Shown here: positions 1 to 6,609 of the stretch, in pieces
Layout of the letters: the number at the start of each line of letters is the position of its first letter
Numbering within the stretch: position 1 is the first letter of the stretch
From: Candidatus Bathyarchaeota archaeon
Lineage (GTDB): Archaea; Thermoproteota; Bathyarchaeia; 40CM-2-53-6; FEN-987
Direction of reading: 5' to 3'
NCBI GenBank assembly: GCA_023247835.1
Contig: JAHFFU010000008.1
Location: forward strand, 2,804-11,763
DNA: 8,960 bases
Made by a program: the position numbers and the translations under genes
The notes under the pieces: model-generated
What the model was told of the DNA's origin: nothing
Databases searched by the model: none
Seen by the model: only the letters and a program-made list of their open reading frames with translations

Positions 1-227
1 TAAGAGACAGGCTGCTTGAGGAATCCGACAAGTACACGGTTATGGTTTGCGAAGTATGCGGCCTGTTAGCCTACCACGATGTGAAACAGAACAAATACAT
101 TTGTAGGATCGATGGCGACAAGGCAGTAATCTCCGGCGTCCAGCTGTCATACGCATTCAAACTGTTACTACAAGAACTCATGGCGCTCGGGGTAGCGCCG
201 CGACTAGAAGTATCGGAGCGTGCTTAG
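1..227 (+). CDS. rpoB: DNA-directed RNA polymerase subunit B, C-terminal end (partial)
   Basis: This is the last 74 codons of the second-largest RNA polymerase subunit; the reading frame begins at base 3 and the gene starts upstream of the window. RpoB forms half of the catalytic centre, and this C-terminal piece corresponds to the clamp/anchor region that packs against RpoA. The segment around LLEESDKYTV, a CEVCG zinc knuckle and the closing stretch YAFKLLLQELMALGVAPRL are characteristic of archaeal and eukaryotic RpoB C-termini. The expected zinc site is C-x2-C plus C-x2-C. The first pair is present (codons at 48–50 and 57–59). The second pair reads C-R-I-D, with Cys at 102–104 and Asp at 111–113, so one cysteine ligand is missing. 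The stop codon lies inside the start of rpoA, consistent with translational coupling. I cannot tell whether this gene is B-fused or split into B'/B''. Confidence 0.97.
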   Translation, partial: RDRLLEESDKYTVMVCEVCGLLAYHDVKQNKYICRIDGDKAVISGVQLSYAFKLLLQELMALGVAPRLEVSERA

Positions 228-3200
228 AACGTCAGTAGCTGAAGAAGCAACCAAAGTAATTGGCAGCATTCACTTCACTCTCATATCACCGAGCGAAATC
301 CGGAAACTCTCGGCGGTTGAAATCCAGACCGCTGATACATACGATGAGGATGGGGTCCCAATCGTTTCGGGCCTAATGGACGGCCGGCTGGGCACACTAG
401 AGCCCCGACAGAAATGCAAGACTTGCGGCAATACTGCCTCCGCATGCCCCGGACATTTCGGGCACATCGAACTTGCTGAACCAGTTGTTCATGTAGCCTT
501 TGCGAAGCTGATTCACAAATTGCTTCAGGTTACATGCCGAAATTGCGGCCGCATTTTGCTCTCAGCCGATAAGATCAAGGCATATAATGAATTGATGCAA
601 AGAGAGCAGAAGCAACTCAACGAGATTCCTTCTACATTTTACGAAGCAGTTATGAAGGATGCGAAGAAGACCCAGGAATGTCCTCACTGCGGGGCTCGTC
701 AATACCCGATTGAACACGCGAAACCGACCACCTTCCATGAAATGGCGGAGGCCGGTGCCGCCAGGCTAAACCCAAGCCAAGTTCGGGAGCGACTTGAGCG
801 TATCCCAGACGATGACCTTCGATTACTAGGTATGGAACCCACCGCTGCCCGGCCTGAGTGGATGATTCTTCAAGTTCTACCCGTCCCAGCGGTAACCGTA
901 CGGCCCTCCATCACACTCGAGTCAGGAATCCGTTCAGAAGATGACCTTACGCACAAGCTCGTCGACATTATCAGGATAAACCAGAAACTAAAGGAAGCCC
1001 TGGAGTCTGGTGTACCAGTCAACATCATCCAGGAACTGCATGAACTACTCCAATATCACGTCACAACCTACTTTGACAACGAAGTTTCAGGCCTGCCACC
1101 AGCACGGCACAGATCTGGCCGAGCACTCAAAACCCTCAGCCAAAGGCTCAAGGGCAAGGAGGGAAGGTTCAGAGGCAACCTCTCCGGAAAACGTGTAGAC
1201 TTCTCGGCTAGGACCGTAATCTCACCAGATCCAAATATTGACATTAACGAAGTCGGCGTCCCCCTTGATGTTGCCCAACGACTCACTATTCCGGAAAGAG
1301 TCACACCTTGGAATGTTGATGAGTTGAAACAACTCATCAGGAATGGCCCAGACCAGTACCCAGGCGCACTCTACATTGTAAGGCCTGATGGGCGAAGGGT
1401 GAGACTGGAATTCGTCACAGAGCGTGAAAGCCTGGCTGACGCAATTCAACCAGGTTTCATTGTGGAACGCCATATCAGAGACGGGGATATTGTGCTCTTC
1501 AACCGACAGCCCTCTCTTCACCGAATGTCGATAATGGCGCACACTGTGAAGGTCCTACCTTACAAGACCTTCAGGCTCAACCCATGTGTCTGCCCTCCGT
1601 ACAATGCGGATTTCGATGGCGACGAGATGAACCTCCATGTCCCGCAAGGTGAGGAAGCGAGAACTGAAGCGAAACTACTGATGCAAGTCCAAGACCAAAT
1701 TCTCTCACCGCGGTACGGGGGGCCGATAATTGGCGCGAAGACCGACTTGCTCACTGCAGCCTATTTGCTCACACGAAAGTCAACCTATTTGACAAAAGAG
1801 GAGGTAGGAAGGCTCCTTGTTGCGGCAGGATATACTGGTGAGCTTCCGCCGGCCGAGATAAAGCGGCCGGATGAGCTCTGGAGCGGGAAGCAGATTTTCA
1901 GCCTCTTCCTGCCTTCGGGTTTCAACTTCGTAGCCAAATCCAGCATGGTCACTCAGGAGGACGGGAGCTCCGTAGTGGTTAAGGACGGGACGCTAATTGA
2001 AGGGGTCATAGACAAAAACACAATTGGTGCTGAACGTTCCGAAAGCCTCTTCCACCGCATCGTGAAGGACAGTGGCTCTGAGCCAGGCCGAAACTTCCTA
2101 AACAGCTTGATCAAACTACTTGACCGGTTCATAACGCTACGTGGATTCTCATACGGAATTGACGAACTTGACATTTCAGATTCAGTCAGAGACAAGATAT
2201 CTAGGTCCGTTAAGAAAGCCGAAGAACATGTTCAAGAGCTGATCGAGCAATACAAGAAAAGGACTCTCGAACGGCTTCCAGGCCGCTCACTCGAAGAGTC
2301 CCTCGAACTCCGAATCATGGATGAACTCTCGAAAGCCCGCGACCAAGCAGGCGAGCTGGCCGAGCAATACCTCAAAACCAAGACGGACAATTCAGGAGTC
2401 ATAATGACCAAGACCGGTGCACGCGGCTCAATGCTAAACATCGCCCAAATGGTCGCCACAGTAGGCCAACAATCAATCCGCGGACAACGCATAAGACGGG
2501 GGTACAGGGACAGAGCCCTCTCATTCTTCGAAAGAGGAGACGTGGGAGCCGAAGCTCGCGGATTTGTCTACGCCTCATACCAAGGCGGCTTAACCCCCGT
2601 GGAGTTCTTCTTCCATTCCATGGGTGGCAGGGAGGGGCTTGTCGATACAGCCGTCAGGACCCAGCAAAGCGGCTACATGCAGCGCCGGCTCATCAATGCG
2701 CTCGAACACATTCGTGTTGAATACGATGGAACGGTCCGCGACTCAAGAGGCGACATCATACAATTCAGGTATGGTGAAGACGGAGTCGACACCGCCAAAA
2801 GCGACCATGGAAAGGCAGTGAATACCGAACGCCTGGTGGAACGGGTCGAACTCACGATCGAGAAAGGTGCAAAGGCCAGCAAGGCCTACATTGAGAAGAA
2901 GGTCGCAGAAGTCAGGAAAGACCTCACTCCAAGCCTCGCGGGCCAGTTGAAAGAGAGCCTCCTGCGTGCGAAGCTTACCCGAAGAGGAGTAGACGAGGCA
3001 ATAAAAGAAGCAGTGAAGAATTACCGCAAATCAATGATCGAACCCGGAGAAGCTGCGGGAATCGTTTCCGCCCAATCCATAGGCGAGCCTGGGACACAGA
3101 TGACGCTTAGAACATTCCACTTCGCGGGCGTGAGAGAACAGAACGTGACGCTAGGCCTTCCAAGGCTAATCGAGATCGTTGACGCACGGAAGATTCCATC

Positions 3201-4041
3201 AACACCCATGATGATCGTATACCTCGATAAGAAACGCCGCGCGAGCCGCGACAAGGCGCAGGAGGTCGCCACAAGAATAACTCACACAAAGTTGGGTGAC
3301 ATTGCTTCAAGCATCGAATCGGATATCACAAAGATGCGGATTATTGTTACACTGAACAGTGAAGCGATGAGGGAAAGAGAGGTGACCCTCAAAGACGTGA
3401 AAGCGGCGGTAACGCCGGGTGGATGCAAAGTAGAAGTCGAGCGGAACACCGTCCACATCGCACCGCAGGAAATGGACATACCCCAATTCAACAGACTTGT
3501 GTTGCGCCTGCCACTGATGCACGTGAAGGGAATACCGCAAGTGAAACGGGCCCTCGTCATGGAAGAGAAGACAGGCGAGAAGAGCGAGTGGGTAATCAGG
3601 ACTGAAGGCTCCAACCTCGAGTTGACACTGGAAACTGAAGGCGTGGACACGGGCAGGACAATTTCGAATAATATGCACGAAGTGGCCGAAGTGCTTGGAA
3701 TTGAAGCCGCCCGCAACGTAATCATAAAGGAAGCCACGGCAGTTCTCGAAGAGCAAGGACTCGACGTAGACGTACGGCACGTCATGCTCGTAGCCGACGC
3801 TATGACTGCGTCTGGCGAGGTGCTCCAAGTCGGGAGGCACGGCGTTAGCGGAGAAAAGGCCAGCACATTAGCCAAGGCAGCCTTCGAGATTACGATACCC
3901 ACAATCGTGGATGCCGCAATCAAAGGAACAAGAGACACATTGCGGGGGGTCGCGGAAAACGTCATCGTCGGCCAACAGGTTCCGATGGGAACAGGCCTCA
4001 TCGAAGTCTACATGTCCATGCCTGAGAAGGGGAAGAAGTAA
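220..4041 (+). CDS. rpoA: DNA-directed RNA polymerase subunit A, unsplit (A' + A'' in one chain)
   Basis: This is the largest, catalytic subunit of archaeal RNA polymerase (Rpo1, homologous to Rpb1 and bacterial beta'). Seen in order are an N-terminal clamp zinc site (C66, C69, C76, H79), a second zinc site (C106, C109, C154, C157), the GKRVDFSARTVISPDPN region, and the active-site motif NADFDGD with Mg-binding D464, D466 and D468. The bridge helix starts near T792. The trigger loop follows QSIGEPGTQMTLRTFHFAGV with Q960, L963 and H967. The A' hallmark YGEDGVD (851–857) runs without a stop or new start into A''-type sequence (EPGEAAGIVSAQSIGEPG), so the usual archaeal gene split, expected around residues 880–893, is absent. 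The length of 1273 aa equals A' plus A''. There is no heptad-repeat tail and no intein. GTG at 220 is the only usable start: in-frame stops lie at 193 and 205, and no ATG, GTG or TTG follows before conserved sequence. It overlaps rpoB by 8 nt, with GGAG just upstream. Confidence 0.98.
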   Translation: MLRTSVAEEATKVIGSIHFTLISPSEIRKLSAVEIQTADTYDEDGVPIVSGLMDGRLGTLEPRQKCKTCGNTASACPGHFGHIELAEPVVHVAFAKLIHKLLQVTCRNCGRILLSADKIKAYNELMQREQKQLNEIPSTFYEAVMKDAKKTQECPHCGARQYPIEHAKPTTFHEMAEAGAARLNPSQVRERLERIPDDDLRLLGMEPTAARPEWMILQVLPVPAVTVRPSITLESGIRSEDDLTHKLVDIIRINQKLKEALESGVPVNIIQELHELLQYHVTTYFDNEVSGLPPARHRSGRALKTLSQRLKGKEGRFRGNLSGKRVDFSARTVISPDPNIDINEVGVPLDVAQRLTIPERVTPWNVDELKQLIRNGPDQYPGALYIVRPDGRRVRLEFVTERESLADAIQPGFIVERHIRDGDIVLFNRQPSLHRMSIMAHTVKVLPYKTFRLNPCVCPPYNADFDGDEMNLHVPQGEEARTEAKLLMQVQDQILSPRYGGPIIGAKTDLLTAAYLLTRKSTYLTKEEVGRLLVAAGYTGELPPAEIKRPDELWSGKQIFSLFLPSGFNFVAKSSMVTQEDGSSVVVKDGTLIEGVIDKNTIGAERSESLFHRIVKDSGSEPGRNFLNSLIKLLDRFITLRGFSYGIDELDISDSVRDKISRSVKKAEEHVQELIEQYKKRTLERLPGRSLEESLELRIMDELSKARDQAGELAEQYLKTKTDNSGVIMTKTGARGSMLNIAQMVATVGQQSIRGQRIRRGYRDRALSFFERGDVGAEARGFVYASYQGGLTPVEFFFHSMGGREGLVDTAVRTQQSGYMQRRLINALEHIRVEYDGTVRDSRGDIIQFRYGEDGVDTAKSDHGKAVNTERLVERVELTIEKGAKASKAYIEKKVAEVRKDLTPSLAGQLKESLLRAKLTRRGVDEAIKEAVKNYRKSMIEPGEAAGIVSAQSIGEPGTQMTLRTFHFAGVREQNVTLGLPRLIEIVDARKIPSTPMMIVYLDKKRRASRDKAQEVATRITHTKLGDIASSIESDITKMRIIVTLNSEAMREREVTLKDVKAAVTPGGCKVEVERNTVHIAPQEMDIPQFNRLVLRLPLMHVKGIPQVKRALVMEEKTGEKSEWVIRTEGSNLELTLETEGVDTGRTISNNMHEVAEVLGIEAARNVIIKEATAVLEEQGLDVDVRHVMLVADAMTASGEVLQVGRHGVSGEKASTLAKAAFEITIPTIVDAAIKGTRDTLRGVAENVIVGQQVPMGTGLIEVYMSMPEKGKK

Positions 4042-4355
4042 TGCAGAGCACAAAGGTAGATGTGAACAAGCAGATTCAGATCGCCGTGAAAACGGGCAAA
4101 GTTACCTTGGGTGTCAAGGAAGCGCTTGACGCCGCAAGATTTGCTAAAGCCAAGCTTCTGATAGTCGCCTCAAACTGCCCCGCTCGATACAAAGCAGATA
4201 TTATTCAATACGCGAAGCAATCATCAGTTCCCGTCTTCAATTATTCCGGAAATAGCGTCGACCTTGGTTCAGCATGCCTGAAACCTTTCGTTGTAGCCGC
4301 TTTAACAGTTAAAGAGCCGGGTGATTCTGAAATACTCAAACTGGCAGAGCGCTAA
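4041..4355 (+). CDS. rpl30e: 50S ribosomal protein L30e
   Basis: This 104-residue protein belongs to the L7Ae/L30e/S12e/Gadd45 RNA-binding family and is a large-subunit ribosomal component that recognises kink-turn-like RNA. The L30e pattern is clear: GKVTLGVKEALDAARFAKAK (19–38) is followed by a hydrophobic strand and SNCP (44–47). The mid-region DIIQYAKQSSVPVFNYSGNS and the C-terminal KPFVVAALTVKEPGDSEIL complete it. The full length matches archaeal L30e. The ATG overlaps the rpoA stop by one base (TAATG) and is preceded by a purine-rich GGGGAAGAAG tract that can serve as ribosome binding site. L30e between the polymerase genes and nusA is the standard archaeal arrangement, which couples production of the transcription and translation machineries. 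L7Ae itself is a less likely identity, because the sequence follows L30e and not the L7Ae consensus. Confidence 0.96.
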   Translation: MQSTKVDVNKQIQIAVKTGKVTLGVKEALDAARFAKAKLLIVASNCPARYKADIIQYAKQSSVPVFNYSGNSVDLGSACLKPFVVAALTVKEPGDSEILKLAER

Positions 4356-4358
4356 TAC

Positions 4359-4796
4359 ATGGCAACTTCAAGAATAAAGCTAACCGGAGAAGAAATGCGT
4401 CTCATTGCGCTCTTCGAAAACATTACCGGCGCAACAGCAAACGATTGCGTTATTGACAATGAAGGCGAAAGAATAATCTTCGTCGCCAAAGCCGGCCAAA
4501 TGGGATTGGCCATCGGTAAGGCTGGCAAGAACATTAACATGCTCCGAAAGATGACCGGCCGACCTATAGAGGTGGTCGAATTCTCCGACACGGCGGAGGG
4601 GCTCATCAAGAATTGCCTCTCACCGGCAAAAGTCAAGGAGATTCGAATAACTGAAAGGCCAGACCGCAAAATAGTAGTTATCGAAGTTGACCCCAAAGAC
4701 AAAGCCCTCGCCATAGGCAAAAACGGTCGAACAATAGACAAGACTCGAATGCTAGCTAAACGCTATTACCAAGTAGACCACGTCCAAATCACTTAG
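4359..4796 (+). CDS. nusA: Archaeal NusA-type transcription elongation factor, two KH domains
   Basis: This is a 145-residue RNA-binding protein of the archaeal NusA family, which holds only the two KH domains of bacterial NusA and lacks its polymerase-binding N-terminal domain and S1 domain. KH1 carries the GxxG loop GKAG (53–56, within AIGKAGKNI). KH2 carries GKNG (120–123, within AIGKNGRTI). The N-terminal ITGATANDCVID and the closing RYYQVDHVQIT fit the family. By analogy with bacterial NusA it is thought to act in transcription elongation or termination and nascent RNA binding; the archaeal role is less well defined. The ATG lies 3 nt after the rpl30e stop, so the two are almost certainly cotranscribed with rpoA. 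No strong Shine-Dalgarno sequence precedes it. In many archaea rps12 and rps7 come next; here no further plus-strand gene follows, and this is the apparent operon end. Confidence 0.95.
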   Translation: MATSRIKLTGEEMRLIALFENITGATANDCVIDNEGERIIFVAKAGQMGLAIGKAGKNINMLRKMTGRPIEVVEFSDTAEGLIKNCLSPAKVKEIRITERPDRKIVVIEVDPKDKALAIGKNGRTIDKTRMLAKRYYQVDHVQIT

Positions 4797-4855
4797 CCCT
4801 GCGCCCTCATTTCCACAGGTTTTCGCTGCTAACGTTTACTCATTTATTCGACTCC

Positions 4856-4885
4856 CAAGCGCTTGCAAAAGAGGCAGAAGAAGAA
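4856..4885 (-). terminator. Palindrome and pyrimidine-rich tract, candidate terminator of the aldehyde dehydrogenase gene
   Basis: Read on the minus strand, 4885–4867 is a pyrimidine tract with several short T runs (TTCTTCTTCTGCCTCTTTT), about 50 nt beyond the aldehyde dehydrogenase stop. It is followed by a perfect 10-bp palindrome, CAAGCGCTTG, at 4856–4865. T-rich stretches of this kind act as archaeal terminators. The palindrome lies after the tract, so it does not form a classical hairpin-then-T signal. The 4797–4936 gap holds no gene that I can support. Confidence 0.3.
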
Positions 4886-4929
4886 TTCGCAATGACTAGA
4901 TTATTTCACACAGGCTTCTTGGTGATACC

Positions 4930-4935
4930 TTTTTT
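4930..4935 (+). terminator. T6 run, candidate terminator of the rpoB–rpoA–rpl30e–nusA operon
   Basis: An uninterrupted run of six T residues lies about 135 nt after the nusA stop and just before the 3' end of the convergent aldehyde dehydrogenase gene. Archaeal RNA polymerase terminates at short T-tracts without needing a hairpin, so this is a plausible end for the plus-strand operon. A shorter TTTT lies near 4820 and could act first. There is no convincing hairpin directly upstream. The position is seen in the sequence; the function is inferred. Confidence 0.45.
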
Positions 4936-4936
4936 C

Positions 4937-6490
4937 CTATTGTTCACCGAATTTGATGCCCTGCGCTAGGGGAAGGTGATCGCTCCAGTTAATGGTCGTT
5001 GTCTGGCGGCGCATGTACTGCTTCCAAGCGTCTGACCCTGCTTCCCTGCCGCCTCCAGTGTCTTTCTCGCCGCCGAAAGCTCCCCCAATCTCGGCTCCGG
5101 ACGTACCGATGTTCACGTTAGCTATTCCGCAATCACTGCCAACTGAGGAAAGGAACTTCTCCGCTTTCTTTAGCGACTCGGTGAAAATTGCAGAAGTCAG
5201 TCCCTGCGGCACTTCATTATGCAACCTAACGGCATCATCAAGCGTGTCATAAGGCATGACGTAGAGTATTGGTGCGAACGTTTCTTCACACACTAATTGC
5301 GTGTTACCGGGAACCCTGACTATCGCTGGTGTCACATAGAACCCAGGCCGGTCGAGTTTCGCGCCTCCAGTGATGGTCTTCCCGCCCTCTTTCAGTAGAA
5401 CCTCCAGCGCCTTCATCATGTTGTTGACTGCTTCTTCGTCAACCAACGGTCCCATCAAGGTGTTAGGATCAAGCGGGTCGCCGACGCGGACCTGTGAGTA
5501 AGCTTTCACAAGCCTTGAATTCAATTCATCGACAATCTTCTTCTGCGCTATTACCCTCCTAGTCGTGGTGCAGCGTTGTCCAGCGGTTCCAACGGCACCA
5601 AACAATATGGCACGGAGGGCAAGGTCTAGGTTCGCATCCTCAGCTACGATGATGGCGTTGTTTCCGCCGAGTTCCAGTATGGTCCGTGCTAATCGTTTTG
5701 CAGCTGCTTCGGCAACGCGCCTGCCCATTGAGGTTGATCCGGTGGATGATATTAGTGGAATTCTCTTGTCGTTGATCAGGCGTTCTCCAATCGTCGACCC
5801 TCTGCCTATTACGATCGTAAAGATTCCTGTTAAACCGTGACGTTCCATCACTCGGTTCATGATGTGTTGAACTGCAATCGCGCTGAGTGGCACCTTTGAG
5901 GATGGCTTCCATACCATTGTGTCACCGCACACAGCTGCGATCATTGAGTTCCATGACCAGACTGCGACCGGGAAATTGAAGGCCGTGATTATTCCCACGA
6001 CGCCCAGGGGATGCCATTGCTCGTACATTCGGTGAAGAGGCCGTTCAGACTGCATTGTGAGTCCATAAAGCTGGCGCGACAAACCTACCGCGAAATCAGC
6101 TATGTCAATGGCTTCCTGTACTTCTCCCACGCCTTCGGCAACGATCTTCCCCATCTCTAATGTTATCAGTTTTCCAAGTTGTTCCTTCCACTTTCGAAGT
6201 TCATCGCTAACCTCCCGAACGATTTGGCCTCGCACAGGCGCGGGCGTCATTCGCCATTTCTGAAAGTTTTCCTGTGCCACCTCGATCACATGCTCGTAGT
6301 CCTGTCCCGACGCAAGCGCCACCTTCGCAACAACAGAACCATCAATCGGAGTCACGACGTTCAGCAACTCACGCCCTTGGATACTGCTCCAATCACCCGG
6401 CCCAGCGCATGCTCCAGGGTTTATTTCTTGAACGCCTAGCTCTTTCAGAAATGGGTATTTTTCATAACTTAAGACCAATGTCGTCTTCAT
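4937..6490 (-). CDS. Aldehyde dehydrogenase, ALDH7/antiquitin type (probable alpha-aminoadipic semialdehyde dehydrogenase)
   Basis: This 517-residue enzyme belongs to the NAD(P)+-dependent aldehyde dehydrogenase superfamily and is complete. Visible catalytic elements are N172 (AFNFP, oxyanion), the nucleotide-binding GSTSMGRRVAE (251–261), general-base E273 in ELGGNN, and nucleophile C307 in GTAGQRCTTTRR. CEETFAPILY starts at 401. The subfamily is indicated by GEVQE (122–126), SGAEIGGAFGGEKDTGGGRE (464–483), AGSDAWKQYMRR and the closing LPLAQGIKF, all hallmarks of ALDH7. Known ALDH7 enzymes oxidise alpha-aminoadipic semialdehyde (in equilibrium with piperideine-6-carboxylate) to alpha-aminoadipate in lysine breakdown. 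Some also detoxify lipid-derived aldehydes or betaine aldehyde. R306 just before the nucleophile fits amino-acid-semialdehyde binding in the human enzyme. No lysine-catabolic partner gene is visible here, so the substrate is inferred. No signal peptide is present, so it is cytosolic. The gene is convergent with nusA and 119 bp from the zinc-finger gene, and probably has its own promoter. Confidence 0.93.
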   Translation of the reverse strand: MKTTLVLSYEKYPFLKELGVQEINPGACAGPGDWSSIQGRELLNVVTPIDGSVVAKVALASGQDYEHVIEVAQENFQKWRMTPAPVRGQIVREVSDELRKWKEQLGKLITLEMGKIVAEGVGEVQEAIDIADFAVGLSRQLYGLTMQSERPLHRMYEQWHPLGVVGIITAFNFPVAVWSWNSMIAAVCGDTMVWKPSSKVPLSAIAVQHIMNRVMERHGLTGIFTIVIGRGSTIGERLINDKRIPLISSTGSTSMGRRVAEAAAKRLARTILELGGNNAIIVAEDANLDLALRAILFGAVGTAGQRCTTTRRVIAQKKIVDELNSRLVKAYSQVRVGDPLDPNTLMGPLVDEEAVNNMMKALEVLLKEGGKTITGGAKLDRPGFYVTPAIVRVPGNTQLVCEETFAPILYVMPYDTLDDAVRLHNEVPQGLTSAIFTESLKKAEKFLSSVGSDCGIANVNIGTSGAEIGGAFGGEKDTGGGREAGSDAWKQYMRRQTTTINWSDHLPLAQGIKFGEQ

Positions 6491-6501
6491 GAAGTGCCAT
6501 G

Positions 6502-6516
6502 CTCCTGTAGTAGGAG
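6502..6516 (-). repeat. Inverted repeat over the putative ribosome binding site of the aldehyde dehydrogenase gene
   Basis: On the minus strand the sequence CTCCT-ACTAC-AGGAG is a perfect 5-bp inverted repeat with a 5-nt loop, ending 11 nt before the ATG. Its AGGAG arm is the only Shine-Dalgarno-like sequence ahead of this gene, so a hairpin could hide it. Alternatively the palindrome lies over the predicted transcription start and could be an operator. The structure is seen; both roles are inferred, and a 5-bp repeat can occur by chance. Confidence 0.3.
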
Positions 6517-6529
6517 AAGTCGATGCCCG

Positions 6530-6541
6530 CCTTTATTTTTG
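6530..6541 (-). promoter_or_regulatory. Candidate TATA element of the aldehyde dehydrogenase gene
   Basis: On the minus strand the sequence GCAAAAATAAAG is AT-rich in a GC-richer surrounding and lies about 45 nt before the ATG at 6490. An archaeal TATA box there would place initiation near 6510, giving a leader of roughly 20 nt that includes AGGAG. The upstream GGGAGG is purine-rich, as expected for a BRE. This is an inference from position and composition only. Confidence 0.35.
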
Positions 6542-6609
6542 CCTCCCAAGTTGCAGGTACGTCTTATGTAACAAGGCGCGTAGGCTAGTTTTCCTGGGCG
6601 ATAGCTAAT

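Noticed and set aside
3307..3840. A 177-codon minus-strand open frame in another frame of rpoA
   Set aside because: It is antisense to rpoA, overlaps the previous shadow frame and has no family features or ribosome binding site.
3282..4001. A 239-codon open frame on the minus strand inside rpoA
   Set aside because: It lies fully antisense to conserved RpoA C-terminal sequence, has a low-complexity Ser/Thr/Arg-rich composition and no recognisable motif; it is a shadow of the strong codon bias of rpoA.
220..4041. Possible intein in rpoA
   Set aside because: Conserved blocks around NADFDGD, the bridge helix and the trigger loop are contiguous, and the length equals A' plus A'' with no room for an intein.
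4352..4741. A 129-codon minus-strand open frame over nusA
   Set aside because: It is antisense to the KH domains of nusA and has no recognisable protein features.
4892..4969. A 25-codon plus-strand open frame with a hydrophobic centre in the nusA–aldehyde dehydrogenase gap
   Set aside because: It is very short, has no ribosome binding site, runs through the T6 tract and overlaps the 3' end of the convergent gene; the hydrophobicity comes from T-rich DNA.
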